Assembly: GCA_029255685.2 (NCBI GenBank)
Contig: CM055315.2
Coordinates: 52,047,358 to 52,111,357 of the forward strand
DNA length: 64,000 bases
Direction of reading: 5' to 3'
Source: Silene conica
Taxonomy: Eukaryota; Streptophyta; Magnoliopsida; Caryophyllales; Caryophyllaceae
The notes under the pieces were generated by a model. It was not told where the DNA came from. It did not search any database and worked only from the letters and a program-made list of their open reading frames with translations. A program made the translations under genes and the position numbers. Shown here piece after piece: positions 35,207-47,332 of this stretch (its first letter is position 1; each line of letters opens with the position of its first letter).

Positions 35207-35552
35207 GTGTAATACTCCATTGAACCGAATAGGATATTCGGGTGGGGTAACCCCTTGAAGAGGTCCATTGATAGGCTTATATGACTGGTGCTTAAAGGGA
35301 TTGAAACTACTACTCATATCAACAAAGTGCACTTTCTTTTCTGGTTATCCATGCAAAAGAACTCCAAAGTTAAGCGTGTTTGGCTGGGAGTAGTCTTAGG
35401 ATGGGTGACCTCCTGGGAAGGTTCCCGGGATGCACATGAGTGAGGACAAAATTCGCTGGAAAGGACTCGTGTTGGTCTGTGGGGCCAGTACATAGCCTGG
35501 CGAGCTACCGTGGCTAACATGTCCGGTCCTAGGTTTGGCCCGGGGTGTTACA
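35207..35552 (+). mobile_element. Cassandra TRIM solo LTR
   Basis: A 346-bp LTR, TGTAATACTCC to GGGGTGTTACA, with the target duplication CGCAG (35202-35206 and 35553-35557). It carries a 5S-rRNA-like segment, the defining feature of Cassandra terminal-repeat retrotransposons in miniature. It lies inside element C's gag. Confidence 0.92.
35352..35425 (+). promoter_or_regulatory. 5S-rRNA-like RNA polymerase III internal promoter in Cassandra
   Basis: Contains CTCCAAAGTTAAGCGTG (A-box region) and TAGGATGGGTGACCTCCTGG (C-box region), close to plant 5S rRNA. The flanks diverge from 5S rRNA, so this is the promoter borrowed by Cassandra and not an rRNA gene. Confidence 0.88.
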
Positions 35553-36295
35553 CGCAGCCGGTAACACCTTTGACATTCGACCTTCATACATCAACTTGGT
35601 CGAACGAAACATGTACCAGGGTACAGCTGGAGAGGATCCGCGCAAGCACATGGAGATCTTTACTAATTACTGCTCAACAATCCCGACGTCGCAGAGGGTG
35701 ACTCAGGATATGATCAAGGAGGTTCTTTTTCCTTTTTCCCTATCTGAGGGAGCTAGAGAGTGGTATCGTGACCTTGACCGGGAAGCTGCTGAGATTACTG
35801 ATTGGGAGTCTATGGCCCTTGCTTTTTACAAGAAGTACTACCCGCCTCAAAAGACCAATGCCCTCCATTCCCAAATCACAAACTTTAAACAACATGGAAC
35901 GGAAAACCTGTACGAAGCTTGGACTAGGTTCAAGAAGCTAGTTAGGGCATGTCCTCATCACGGTTTTCAACCGTGGTTCATTAGTAACCACTTTTACAAC
36001 GGGCTGTTTGATGATCACCGGGCTATTCTAGATGCTGCTGCGAAGGGAAAGTTTCAGAAAGAGACAGAGGATGATAAGGGTTGGGGTATAATAGAGGAGA
36101 TGGAAAACCATTATGTTGAGTATGGTAATCCGAGATTTGGGACAAGAAGAACGATAGCTAACATGAACACTGATGGCATGGAGGCTAAGCTAGATAAGTT
36201 GGCCGCGAAGTTTGACCAATGGGACAAATAACAAAAGGGAAGTCAACAGACGGTTCACCTACTGCAAAAGGGTGAGCCAATGATGTGTGAGAGAT

Positions 36296-36862
36296 ATGTA
36301 GGTAATTTTCATATGTTAGGATAAGGGGACTCGCGGTAGTAATGTTGTAGGAATCGCATGTTAGTCGTCTTTGCGACGAAATTCGTCCATAACAATTTAA
36401 TCAGAAAACTAGTCAAATGAGTGCACGCAAGAGACCGGTTTAATTAGTAAAACTAAACCTAGATCGAAAGATTGGTAAGGTAGGGTTTCTTAGGATGATG
36501 GATATAACCTTCCTAGATCGAAAGATTGGTTGGGGAGTCTAGGGCGATTTGGGACCGAAAGGAGATAATCACTACCCACTTCGTTAATAATGCGACTGGC
36601 CTAGTTATCTCACGTGACATATATTACCGCGACAACCCGATTCCTGACATATTTTCCTTTTATTATGTTTTACTTTTATATCCGTCTTATTCTTAGTTTT
36701 TCAACACCACCAACAACAACAACAACAACCCCCCGTTTGTGACTAATGAACTGACCCTTTCTTAAGACTTTGCCTCCCTGTGGATTCGATCCTATTACCA
36801 CTAGCTTCAGTTAGTAGTACTTAGGTTTTTATCTTTGACCGTGTATACGACGACCCGTGTCA
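36296..36862 (+). repeat. Partial LTR copy of the element C family
   Basis: Matches 34268-34853 closely and ends CGACCCGTGTCA. It starts mid-LTR directly after gag-related sequence, and the sequence after it still looks gag-derived (SLAYIGNPQQQTAGFQHQ reading). Whether it is a truncated insertion or a deletion product is not resolved. Confidence 0.7.
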
Positions 36863-37570
36863 GTACAGGTAGCAGCATAAATAATTATAGCCTGGCCTAC
36901 ATTGGTAATCCGCAGCAGCAAACAGCAGGATTCCAGCACCAACATTAACATAACAACAACATTAAACAGCTACAGCCTACAGCGAAAGTAGTATCAACAG
37001 CCCGCAGCTACGTACAACAACAACATCAATGCAGTAGCGTAACTAAACCAACCAGCAACATAAATGACAACAATTAGCAACAATAGCGATAACAGCAACG
37101 CAGTAGCAGCATATACATGACCAAGCAGTGGCGGCAACAGTGCAGCACATCCAGACAATGATGCAACGACAATAATAGCAACGCATCAGTTCGGTGACAG
37201 CAGCGGTGAAAACGATAATAGCATCGACGCAACTACGATAGTAATAGTAGTATCAAGGCAGTAGAAGCAAGAAGAAACCAATGCAGTAGCATAATACATG
37301 GTATAGTTCAATAACAATGACACCACAATAGCAGACCAATACCGTGATAAGAACAATGAAACAATAGTAATAACAGAAGTGTCACACAGCAGCAACATGG
37401 TGCATCAATAACACTATATAACAGCATATGAATGCTACAACAGCAGTAACTTATACAATGTAGCGATATCAGTAGCATGTAGTAGCTTATTCCAATTGGG
37501 CAGTAGCAAACAACAATTAAAAATAGCAGCAACGTAATATGCACTACTACTACAGCAACAATAACAATTT
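36863..37570. repeat. CAA/CAG-rich low-complexity tract
   Basis: About 700 bp dominated by CAA, CAG, AAC and AGC triplets with stops in all frames. The first ~90 bp look like a Q/N-rich gag tail; the rest may be the microsatellite part of the reverse-oriented LTR that ends at 38251. Confidence 0.6.
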
Positions 37571-38251
37571 CAACCATATACAATTTAATTAATCAATTAT
37601 CATATATTTAACAACCAATTCACAATGAATAGCATGAAACCTCATGTCAACTCAATTTAAGACAAATATCGAGTTTTCACATCACGGTCACCTTATTATG
37701 CGCTTTCTTCACTCGTTCATTCAATTAGGTAGGTGTCCTTCTCTAAGTCCTCCAAATTCTCACATTAAAACAAAGAAAAATAAGTTAGAACACTAAAATT
37801 TCGAGTTGCTCACAAAATAGCCCGAAAATACACTGAAGCGTTTCTCAAAATTTAAAGAGAAAGATGTGACGGGAATGACGTAAGGAGCGCGTAGGAGAAA
37901 ATTTCACCTCAAACGGAGTCGAAACGAGCTCACAAAGTTAATTTTTGTGAACTTGAAATGTTGAAAATGGTGAAGTTGATTTCTTATTTTTGAGGAAGAA
38001 GGAAGAGTTTATGAGGAAGCTTCATATTTCCTTTATAATAACTTAAATAAGACGGGTTTGAAATGAGATGTTCGGGATTCTTTGTAACGGAATGCCAAGT
38101 GCGGATTTCATTCTACGAATTTATTTCTTTTAAAATAGAACTTAACTATTTTGCTCATAAATAAATTTATGAAATTAAATAAATTAAAATATAAATTCCG
38201 AAATCAAATTAAATTATTAAAATATAATTTCCGAAATTTCGGGATGTTACA
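37571..38251 (-). mobile_element. Reverse-oriented LTR end (TGTAACATCCCG type)
   Basis: On the minus strand the sequence begins TGTAACATCCCGAAATTTCG at 38251, a common start of long plant Gypsy LTRs. The other boundary is unclear, and no matching partner or target duplication was identified. Confidence 0.5.
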
Positions 38252-39886
38252 CATCATTTTTCAGTCGCATAGACTGATTCATGTGGTCCGTAAAAGCTTT
38301 AAGCCAGGATTCGCGTCCGAGTGTGACACTTGGCATTGGGCCATCAGTATGGCCAGCCATTTCGTTATGCAGTATTATCAATTGAAATGAATTCTACACT
38401 ATAAAAGAAAAATAAAATATAATAAGCATACTCATCGTTTTTGTAAATAGTCAAGTGCAAAAACAGGTTAATGCAATGACTTAAACATTTATACAATTGA
38501 TCTTCCTCAAAATTATATAAATGATCCCAAGACTCAATTTCTATAAAATGATAAGCCAACCTTTTGGCTAATTCTATCTTTAGAATTTTTGGTCAATAAA
38601 TTTCTGTAAATTCTATCTTTAGGCCACCATAACCACGAAATATTATTCGGGTCATAATGTTGAGGTAAAATAAGTCAATAGCTACTACTTACCCAACGTA
38701 GAAGGGGTTATATGGAGGGTAAGGTCCTATATGCCTACCGACGAAGAAGTGGCTCATAGTAATTTGGCTTATAAAGACTAATCTCAATTTTAATTATAGA
38801 GGAAGATCTCATCAACTTTATTTTAATTCATTTTAAGTGAACGAATATCTAGCATGCGAGAACGAATAAACTAAGGTGATGGCTTTAAAAGATATACAAG
38901 TGACATCTGTATGTCCATGATAATTAACATGCGTGCATTTTATATGAGTCAATTTTCATGCAATCTTGGGTGGTTTGGTTTAGGCAGAAAATAATGCACT
39001 AACTATCATGTGAATAAAAAAAGTAAGAACGGAATAAAAACGAAAATAAAACATGTCCTAGTGTGGCCTATCCTATCAAAATGAACAAAATATAACTTTG
39101 GAATCCATTCAGCAATGGACCCTAGAAGCTTGTCTTGTCTTGATGTTCCATCTTGGTCCATGTAGCGGGAATGAGCAATCCGATCTCCGTCTTGAGTCTT
39201 CTCAAATTACATTTAATAAATAACAAAATATAATCCTATTATTACATTCTAATTCCAAAAACGTAATTTAAAGAAAAATACACAAGAGGAGATTCGAGAT
39301 CTCATAATCACATCACAAATTATGTTTCCTTCATTACGAAAACATAATTTACTAAGGCCACACTAAGAATTACATTTTACAACCGATTGTAAAAAAACGT
39401 AAATAAAATCATTCACAACATTCAACATAATAAAATAAATACAACAACTATAAAATTATTCTTTCAAAACATAATTCCGTAATTATGTAGAGTAATTTAT
39501 CCGAATCACCAATTTAACAATGATTTAAATCATGGGATAATTGCGTAATTACTCACAATAATTTTAATCAATCATAATCCTATTCATATTATCATATAAT
39601 ATGAATTAATCCAACATTATTTTAAACCTTTTTAAAATAATTGGGTATGAAAACTTGTGAACTTTTTCACAACAACATGTATACATTATCTTTTTAATGC
39701 ATAACAAGAAAAAAAACAAGACGAAACAGCCCGTAAAAGAATTTAGCCGAAATAAAAAAAAAAATAAAAAAACAGGCTGCACGAAAAAAAAAAAACTTTT
39801 TTCTTTCAGTGAACAGTACCGCCGAAAAAAAAACAATTTTTTTTATCGTTTATCAAAATCATATAAAATAATTTCGTAAACCAAAA
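38252..39886. other. AT-rich unassigned stretch, probably Copia leader in part
   Basis: No coding sequence supported. It lies on the internal side of the minus-strand PBS at 39887, so at least the part nearest the PBS should be the leader of that Copia element. A T-rich and A-rich run near 39700-39850 creates spurious ORFs. Confidence 0.5.
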
Positions 39887-39898
39887 GCTCTGATACCA
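39887..39898 (-). promoter_or_regulatory. Primer-binding site, initiator-Met type, minus strand
   Basis: GCTCTGATACCA, the reverse complement of TGGTATCAGAGC, two bases from the LTR end at 39901. Confidence 0.88.
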
Positions 39899-39900
39899 CT

Positions 39901-40879
39901 TGTGGGAAATATTTGTATACTTGCCAATACATAACTGAAGGATTATAACGAAATTATAAGACAAGATTTATAGTCATAAACGAAAAACGAGATACAAAGA
40001 TTAGGATTAGGAATCAACCTTTTGTCCCCGCAATAACGCCTAAGAACATATATCAAAGTAAATATGCTCCTAATTGTTGCACCCAAGATGCTCCGAGAAA
40101 TACCTTTTCTTGAGCTAGAAACTACAAAAATTGCCGTTGATTTTTGTGAATGATGAATTATTGAGATGAGGGAGTAGCCGTGTAGTTTAACGTCGGGGTG
40201 CGTGAGAGCCTTCAACCGTGTGGTATTTATGTTTAGTTATAGGTAGTATTTATCAGGTAGAATAACTCTTATTTTCTAACTACCTTGCAGAGTTTAGATA
40301 GGATTACTCAATCGGTATTTGAGTCCACCTAAACTACTACTAAACCTTGTAACCACACGAGCTCACTAACCGAGTAAGACAAGTACTCCAACCGTGTGAG
40401 TACTCGGTCATTCATGTTTAAACTCCTCTTTGTCTATAATGTTTTATCTTTATAAATCGCTAATTAAATATAACTGTTTATATTTAATTACATTATTTAA
40501 TCGGTATTAAATAACTACATTATATGCCTTAATTAAATATAACATTTTATATTTAATTACGAATTAACATTTAATTTGTCTTAGCCAATATTATTTAATC
40601 AGTATTAAATAATCATATCAGACTAACCTTTTAGTCATATAAGACATCAATATGATTATATTTTCATATAATCATATCTCTCAGATTACATCTTTTAGGT
40701 GTGACTTTTAGGGACCAGTTGATTACCGCCATCTGTATGACAATAACGTCAAACTTCTAGCAAGCCAACCGTTATTGATAAACGTGAATCAATTAATTAT
40801 AATACAAACTATATCCTGTGAACCTTTAAGAAATTTATTCATGTTATCGCACTAACTGTGGAGGACACTAGCTCTAACA
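39901..40879 (-). mobile_element. Copia-type 5' LTR, reverse orientation
   Basis: A 979-bp LTR that on the minus strand starts TGTTAGAGC at 40879 and ends ATATTTCCCACA at 39901, next to the PBS. Only this LTR and part of the leader remain; no gag or pol was found to the left. The lineage within Copia is not resolved. It ends 186 bp upstream of the phytanoyl-CoA dioxygenase start codon. Confidence 0.8.
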
Positions 40880-41065
40880 GTTTGACAATAATACATTTTA
40901 AATAGCAAAAACACTCCATCGTAGGGCCATTATAAAATCTCGCACCAGGCCCGAATTCACAGGACGGCCCTGTAGAAAGCAATTTTAAAAACCGTATCGA
41001 TAACTCTGAGAAGAGGGCAGAGTTTGCGTGCTGAAGCAAAGTTGTCCCCGAATTGACTCACAGAA
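40880..41065 (+). promoter_or_regulatory. Remaining proximal promoter / 5' UTR of the phytanoyl-CoA dioxygenase gene
   Basis: Only 186 bp separate the Copia LTR from the ATG. No convincing TATA box could be placed. Any more distal promoter has been displaced by the LTR. Confidence 0.4.
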
Positions 41066-41408
41066 ATGGCGAAACCTGGCAGTATACTCAGCCGTAGACA
41101 AATGGAGTTCTACAATTCACAAGGTCGGTCAGATACTCTTCTTCCCTGTTTAAATCTATCTATATTGCTTTTATCATTCATATATTCAAATATTCAATCA
41201 ATCATTTATTGTATGCAGGTTATTTGGTTTTAGAGTCATATTCAGGAGTAGATGAAATCGTTAACATGAGGAGTATAATGGAGCTGCTTCTTGATCAATT
41301 CGATTGTTCTACTTCTGTTATTTTTTCCACTAAAGACCATGTTTACTTCTTTATTCACTTGCACTTTTCTAATCCATTCATCCTTTATTTCTTCTATCAT
41401 TTCTTTAA

Positions 41409-41450
41409 TTCTGTTTCTTCTTCTTCTTCTTCTTCTTCTTCTTCTTCTTT
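41409..41450. repeat. TTC microsatellite in intron 2
   Basis: About thirteen TTC units just before the TTCATCAG acceptor; they serve as its pyrimidine tract. Confidence 0.9.
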
Positions 41451-42679
41451 TGTTCATCAGAGTCATGCAAAGGATGAGTACTTCTTCAATAGTGCCCACA
41501 ATATTTCCTTCTTCCAACATTTGCTACCGAGCTGGGTATCACCATTTCACATGTTTGTTATACTTGATTATTTAATGCTCAAAGGTTTATACTCAATTTC
41601 ATGCTGCTACTACTATTCTATTCTCAACTAAAATAGTGGCCGTCATTATTTCGAGTTGGGTATTACCATTTCAAGCTACTACTTCTTCAATAGTGTTATT
41701 TATTATGGTTCTTATTGTTATTACTTTTATATTATGTACGTTATTTTTCACCCTTTTCCACTTTATTTCTCTAGTTATTATTCTCAATATTTGAATCACT
41801 TCTCTTATGAGTTGATTTGATATTTGCATTTTGTATATTGATATTAGTTGATTCTTTCTTCTAAATCTTTTAGAAGAAGGAAGCCTTTCAGGTTTCACAA
41901 TTTGTTTTGCTTGTTTGCTTTTCTTTTCCCTCCTTTGCTGTTTAATTTATATGTAATCGGTTTTCCATGTGTTTCATTGAGTGATTTATGTTAGCCGGCT
42001 GCAACTCTTACTTCATAGTTGTTATTAGATTTTTGCAAATATGCTCATAACAAGTCTTGAAATATAGATTGTTTTAAATATGCTTATCTTTGTTGTTATA
42101 GAGTCCATGCCAAGCATAACAATGATACTATCCCAAAACTAGTATCCCATGTAAGGACTAAGGAGTAACTTCTTCGATTGTAAAGACTTGATTCTCCTTT
42201 CTTTTGTTAATATGAGCCATTTATTTGACGAATGAATGGACCGAGTATTATTAACGTGTACATAGATGTGGCCAATGAATGGATTGAGTCTGGCACCCCA
42301 TAACGCATATAAGATCCACGAAGTGAAAGAGAATCCTCATCTAACTACCATTGATTTGATCGTTTTTCTTCTAGTTGTCTTATTTGTTTTTTATAGCTTG
42401 AAGGATTCTCACTTGTGATGTGTGAAGGGGAGTGTTGAAGATTTCAACCTATTATTCATTTTTCAGTTGACTACATACTCAAACGTTGATAGAAATGAGA
42501 ATGTTTCTATTATGTTCCATTAGTTGCGTATTAATAGGAGAGTTGAATCATGAATGCTAGGAATCTAGCTACAAATGATTGGACGCCAATAGTCTAGTTG
42601 CAAAAGATTTGATTGTGATTGTTTGTTTCCTTATTGTTGCCTTTTCACTTTTCCTTTTTTATATTTTCGCATTTTGAGG

Positions 42680-42782
42680 TGTGCGATCACCCATGAATGG
42701 TTCTAAAGGATGATTCATGTTATCCGACCCAAATCATTTTGGAATTAAGGCTATGATGTTGTTGTTGTTGTTGTTGTTGTTT
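42680..42782 (+). mobile_element. Au-SINE-like 3' tail
   Basis: TTCATGTTATCCGACCCAAA...TTTTGGAATTAAGGCT followed by seven or eight TTG units resembles the 3' end of plant Au SINEs. The tRNA-derived 5' part was not found, so this is a tail fragment at most. Confidence 0.4.
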
Positions 42783-43167
42783 GTTTCATCATTGTTCCCC
42801 TTTTTTGATTGGAGGGACTTCATGTATGATTGGGAAGGATTCAAAAGGTTAACTGGCCCATTTACTGTATGAGTGTCACACATTGATAAAGTGGAGCAAA
42901 TTTTTAAGCCGGTGCGTTATTGAGTTGCTTCTATAATTTTTTTAATATGGTAAACACTACTTTTCACCTTTCGAATTGCTTTGGATAAGACCTCCTCTGG
43001 GCTAGTCAACTAGGCTTCTCTATCCTTGTGTTGGGTGTGACTTGACCTCCTCCATGTAGTTGGTACACTCATAAGAGGTAATGTGGTAAGAAAGACGTAG
43101 TTGTGTGGCATAGGAGGGATCAAAGACATAAGGTGATTAGGTGATGCTAAACTTAAGTTGCATATAG

Positions 43168-43275
43168 CTGTTAAAGGCTTCTTAGTAGACTATACCTTGA
43201 TTTGTATATTAGGGATTAACTGCAAAGGCTTCTTAGTAGACTATACCCTGACGTGTTTATTAGGGATTAACTTTT
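43168..43275 (+). repeat. 53-bp tandem duplication in intron 3
   Basis: Two adjacent copies of AAAGGCTTCTTAGTAGACTA...ATTAGGGATTAACT with a few differences. Confidence 0.85.
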
Positions 43276-44405
43276 AGCTAGCTGATTTTGGCGTTGGATA
43301 AAAATATTCAGTAGCGGCATAAAACATTTCTGTTTTATGCTTGCCATTTCATCTATGATTAAATATAGGCATAGTAAATATAGTTCTAGGTTTGTGGAAT
43401 GGCTTCCTGTTTGCTTGAATTTTTTTAGTTCGCCTAAGAGATCCAAATAAACTGATACATACGGCAAACATTAGTAAATGAGGCAACCAAAGTTTGTTTA
43501 CTTACAAGAAATGAATAGTCGGATTTTGGGTATCAGTTAATTGATGAAGCCATATTTTAGCTTCATAAAGCAGCGGCCACTTCCTAAAATGATTGCTGTG
43601 CGTGAGTTGCACCCTTGCAATCTATTTGTCTATAGTATCGTCATAGTTTAGTTTGTTTGGGCCTGTTTGTAGGAAACAACGTAATTGGTATTGAGTGGTG
43701 AAATTTTAAGTTGTTTCACTTTCGTCTTATAAATTGCAATTTTAGGCTGTTTCACTTTTGTCTTATATAATTGCTTGTATTCTGTACGTCATTCTGCAAC
43801 ATAATTTTGGTTTCACATTTCCTAGTGCAAGTTCATTTTATTGATGTTTTATCCTATTCTGAGTTGTGTGAGATAGGTTGACTTGTTGATGGCTAGTAAC
43901 TTATATAAGGAATTATGTATATAACTATGGCTCGATTCTGACTCTCATATGTCCCTCATATGTATGAAAACTGACATATATATTTAGAGATTACGTAATT
44001 TTGTTTACTAATTAACGATTCTTTGATTTCTTGCTAGAGAAAGCGTTTGATGAAGATGGTAAACTAAAGCAGCCCAAACAATTTTCTATTAACAAAGTTG
44101 GCCATGGTATGTGACCATTTGAAGAATTATTATTTATCAGCTAAATCTCCAATCTCCTCTTTCCCTCTTTGTCTCCATTTCGTCTCAAAGTGGAGGTCAT
44201 TGTAGGAACCAGTTGCATGCTAAAGGATTTTTTAAGTGATATATCACTCAATTTCCGAGCTTGTTCTGTTTGTAATGTTTGTGCAGCACTACATGAGTTG
44301 GATCCTGTTTTTAGAAGATTCTCGTGTTCGGAGGCTTTTGCGAGGATGCTCTCAAGTTTAAATTACAAGAGACCTGCTGTTGTTCACTCTATGTACATCT
44401 TCAAG

Positions 44406-45949
44406 GTAAAGCAGCAGTGCTTTTACTGTCTTAATGGTTCCCTACTGATCTTTTGGTAAGTATCTCTAGTCAAACAAATAATTGTTCAGGTTTGTGACCT
44501 TGATTTCTTACGCTTGACGGCTACTTCAGAATTTTACAAACTCTCTTTTCGACGCTTTTTGGGTTTCTTCTATTCAAGTCATGTTTAGAATATATGAGAG
44601 GACAATTCATGAGATTTACGCTGGGAGTAAAATTTGACCAGAAAACTTGTGTTTGTTTGGTCCAATCTGTTAAAGCTAAAATTCATGAACAATATCTGAA
44701 GAAATGTAGTAATGCACTAAACTATTTATCCCTCCTCCGTGTTTCCTCATTGAGTAGAGTGTCCAAATAATTATCTCCTAAAGCTGTCATAGGAGTTTGT
44801 CTATCAGCACTTGAACATCAATTTATGATATGTTGATCTTTTAAACTATTAATTAGAAACTTATTTTGGGCCTTTAAGGGTCTATAAGTTAGTACGAGCC
44901 ATAAGTTACTACACTCGCAATCATATTGAAATATCTTGATTTTGGTGGTTTACTTTCTGACCCTCAAATCAGCATGCACTGTGTGTAAGGGACTTGTGCC
45001 AAGTCTTGTTGTTGTCAGCCTGTTGTTTTTCAATATGAAATTTTTCTTTTGAAGGTGAGCGCCAAATATCGATATGGTTACTGTTTATGTGTGTTTAAGT
45101 CTGAATCTGCATTTTTGTTGGAAAAGATCTAGATTCTCATGATTGTAGAGCCAACACATTCTTTCTGGATCAAGCCTTTGTTGTTCACTTTTTATTTAAT
45201 TTGATGTTCTGAGAAGCTATAGATGGGACGGTATAGCACCCAGCCTTGCCTAGTGCAGATCCATACTAAAGTAATGGATTGGATGGTATAATTCACTCAT
45301 GGCTGCCCAAACAACTACAACAAACATTTCCTTAGTTCCTAAAAGTCTGCCAGGTCAGGAGTCTACCACTAATAACAACCTACATAGGTTGTATTCGGAT
45401 GCCACTTAATGAAAGTTGTGTCGAAAATCAATGAACAATTGTACTTCACAAAAAAGTGCATTTAGTTTAGTAAGCTGCTAGTTTTCACGCCCATGCGTTT
45501 GCAGAGATACTACAATAATTTGCAATTATAGTGTATTGTACTACTTATTTTAGTTGTAAAACACTAATAATGCATTTTATGTTTGATATACTGTTATTTT
45601 AGATTTCAGTCACTTAATAACATAACATCATCTATATATTGAGAAGTAGTATAAAACAAATATATGTCTTGATCACGAAGGCCTTGTTGGGTTAGGAAAT
45701 GAGGGAGTACTAAAAGCATGCAAAATTCCTTGTTTAGTTAGCAAATGAGGTATAAGAGAAGTGTTGTAAGAATCAAGGGTTCTAAACACTACACCCGAAA
45801 CGATATATATACTGTATTTAGGTTTGTTACAATCATTTTCGTCATGAAAAAAACTCAATTAAAAGTTAATCATTTTCGCCAAGAAACAAAATTGAGTTTT
45901 TACAAATGATATTTTAACATTTTTAGCCTACATTTATATTATTTGTCGA
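44406..45949 (+). other. Intron 5, first part: nothing recognised
   Basis: AT-rich intron sequence without ORFs or terminal repeats that I could assign. A short GAGGGAGTACT-containing segment near 45700 may be an old MITE relic. Confidence 0.5.
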
Positions 45950-47290
45950 TTCTTATTTTCATATAATGCACTTTTTAAATAAAATGTATCTATTGACCTT
46001 CTCCAATCAATATCTCACGTTATCCACCTTTTTTCATATTCAATCCTTTCCACCCTACTAACCAACCAAATCCATCAGAATAAACCCTAACCATATCCCC
46101 CCACGTATGAATATATTTTTCTATCTCCTAAATCACACCCGTAAACGTTGGAGAGTAATCCTAACTCTTGAATACCCTTCCCACCCACCTAACCAACTTA
46201 ACCATCAAAATTAATCGTAAAATTTATCTCCCAGCCTACCGACATTTACTTGTACTACTCAAATCACACTCTTGAACTTCGAAGAGTAACCCTACTTAAG
46301 ACACTTACCTTGTCTCTCAAAACATATCTACTCCTAACCCCTCAAAAGAAATACACATCCAATGTAAAATCAACCCCTATCCTATAACAGTCAATCTTAA
46401 GTATATATAAATGTTAATTCAGAGATTTTTTTTAACCTATTTTTACAACATTTTTGCCTTTGTCATTTTCACAAAATAGAAACTTAAAATAAAATTTATC
46501 TACTTACTTTTTCAGTTGTTCTAAACATAGCTTTAGTACATACCTACCCTTTTCCCACACCATTCAGGTATTCGTCGTATGCCCTTCTCATCCAACTAAC
46601 CAACTTGACCAACATAATCAACCTATCCCTTGAACAACCTAACGTATAGACATTTTTTGTACAACTTAAATCACTCTTAAACAATCGGAGAGTAACCCTA
46701 CACCCAAAGACATTTACCTTCTCCCTCTAGACCTATCGACCCCAATCCCTAAAAAAAATCGACACATTTAATGTAAAATCAACCCCTACCCTATAATACA
46801 ATGTCCCCATTGTAAAGAATATGTTGAAAATATGAAGGAAAAAAAAGGAATACAAACTATAATAAACTATATTCTAATGCTATGATTTAAAAATAATTTC
46901 GATCCTTTTACGTATTTCTCTATCCGCGGAAACACCTTTCATTTTGTCATTTCTTTGTTGTTTATGAAATATCTTTTAATACTCACTTACGTTTCATCTC
47001 ATCAGCATAATTATTTCGCTTGACTCACCTACATCGTCGTGTTCTTTATTATTTATATTCATACTCCTTAAATTAAAATTTGACAATCCAACTAGTCAAC
47101 TTGATCATCAAAATCATTAATTCTATCCCTGAACAACCTACGACCGAGTTTTTGTCTGTACTACTCAAATCACACTCTTAAACATCGGAGAGTAACCCCA
47201 CCCCTTAAGACACTTATCTCCCCCAAAACCTATCTACCCCACCCCCGTAAAAATTACGCAACTCGATAAAACAATGTCTCATCTACTAAA
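45950..47290 (+). repeat. Degenerate repeat cluster in intron 5
   Basis: At least four related segments marked by AATCACAC-type sequence then GGAGAGTAACCC (near 46133, 46262, 46670 and 47168) with shared flanks such as ATGTAAAATCAACCCCTA (46353, 46770). Spacing is irregular (about 130 to 500 bp). A flanking piece at 46960-47085 recurs at 48372-48510 beyond the Mutator-like element. Confidence 0.65.
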
Positions 47291-47332
47291 AAAAGGTGAA
47301 AATATGTAGGAAATTTTTTTTTTTTTTTTTTG

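Larger units (their letters stand above)
34970..36231 (+). pseudogene. Gag of element C, interrupted by Cassandra
   Basis: Athila/Tat gag resembling element A's: MPNIASHSKPKADSIAKGFT before the insertion; SEGAREWYRDLDREAAEITD, ALAFYKKYYPPQKTNALHSQ, EAWTRFKKLVRACPHHGFQ and NGLFDDHRAILDAAAKGKF after it. The zinc-knuckle and protease portions are missing. A fossil, broken by the Cassandra insertion and at least one more event. Confidence 0.8.
34160..36862 (+). mobile_element. Athila/Tat-like element C remnant
   Basis: Oldest layer of the nest. Parts: the right portion of a 5' LTR (34160-34853), tRNA-Asp type PBS, a gag region (34970-36231) cut by a Cassandra LTR, and a second partial LTR copy (36296-36862). 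The element is deleted and broken in several places. Element A is inserted in its 5' LTR. Confidence 0.75.
41521..44037 (+). other. Intron 3 of the dioxygenase gene
   Basis: About 2.5 kb. Near its start, a segment at 41640-41700 repeats in degenerate form the exon-3-end region (GAGTTGGGTATTACCATTTC against GAGCTGGGTATCACCATTTC). It also holds a SINE-like tail and a 53-bp tandem duplication listed separately. No gene is seen inside it. Confidence 0.6.

Noticed and set aside
35352-35425. A genuine 5S rRNA gene
   Set aside because: The 5S-like core lies in a short LTR with TG...CA ends and a CGCAG duplication; the flanks are not 5S. It is Cassandra.
39887-39898. Part of a tRNA gene
   Set aside because: Only the 12-base tRNA 3' complement is present beside an LTR end: a primer-binding site.
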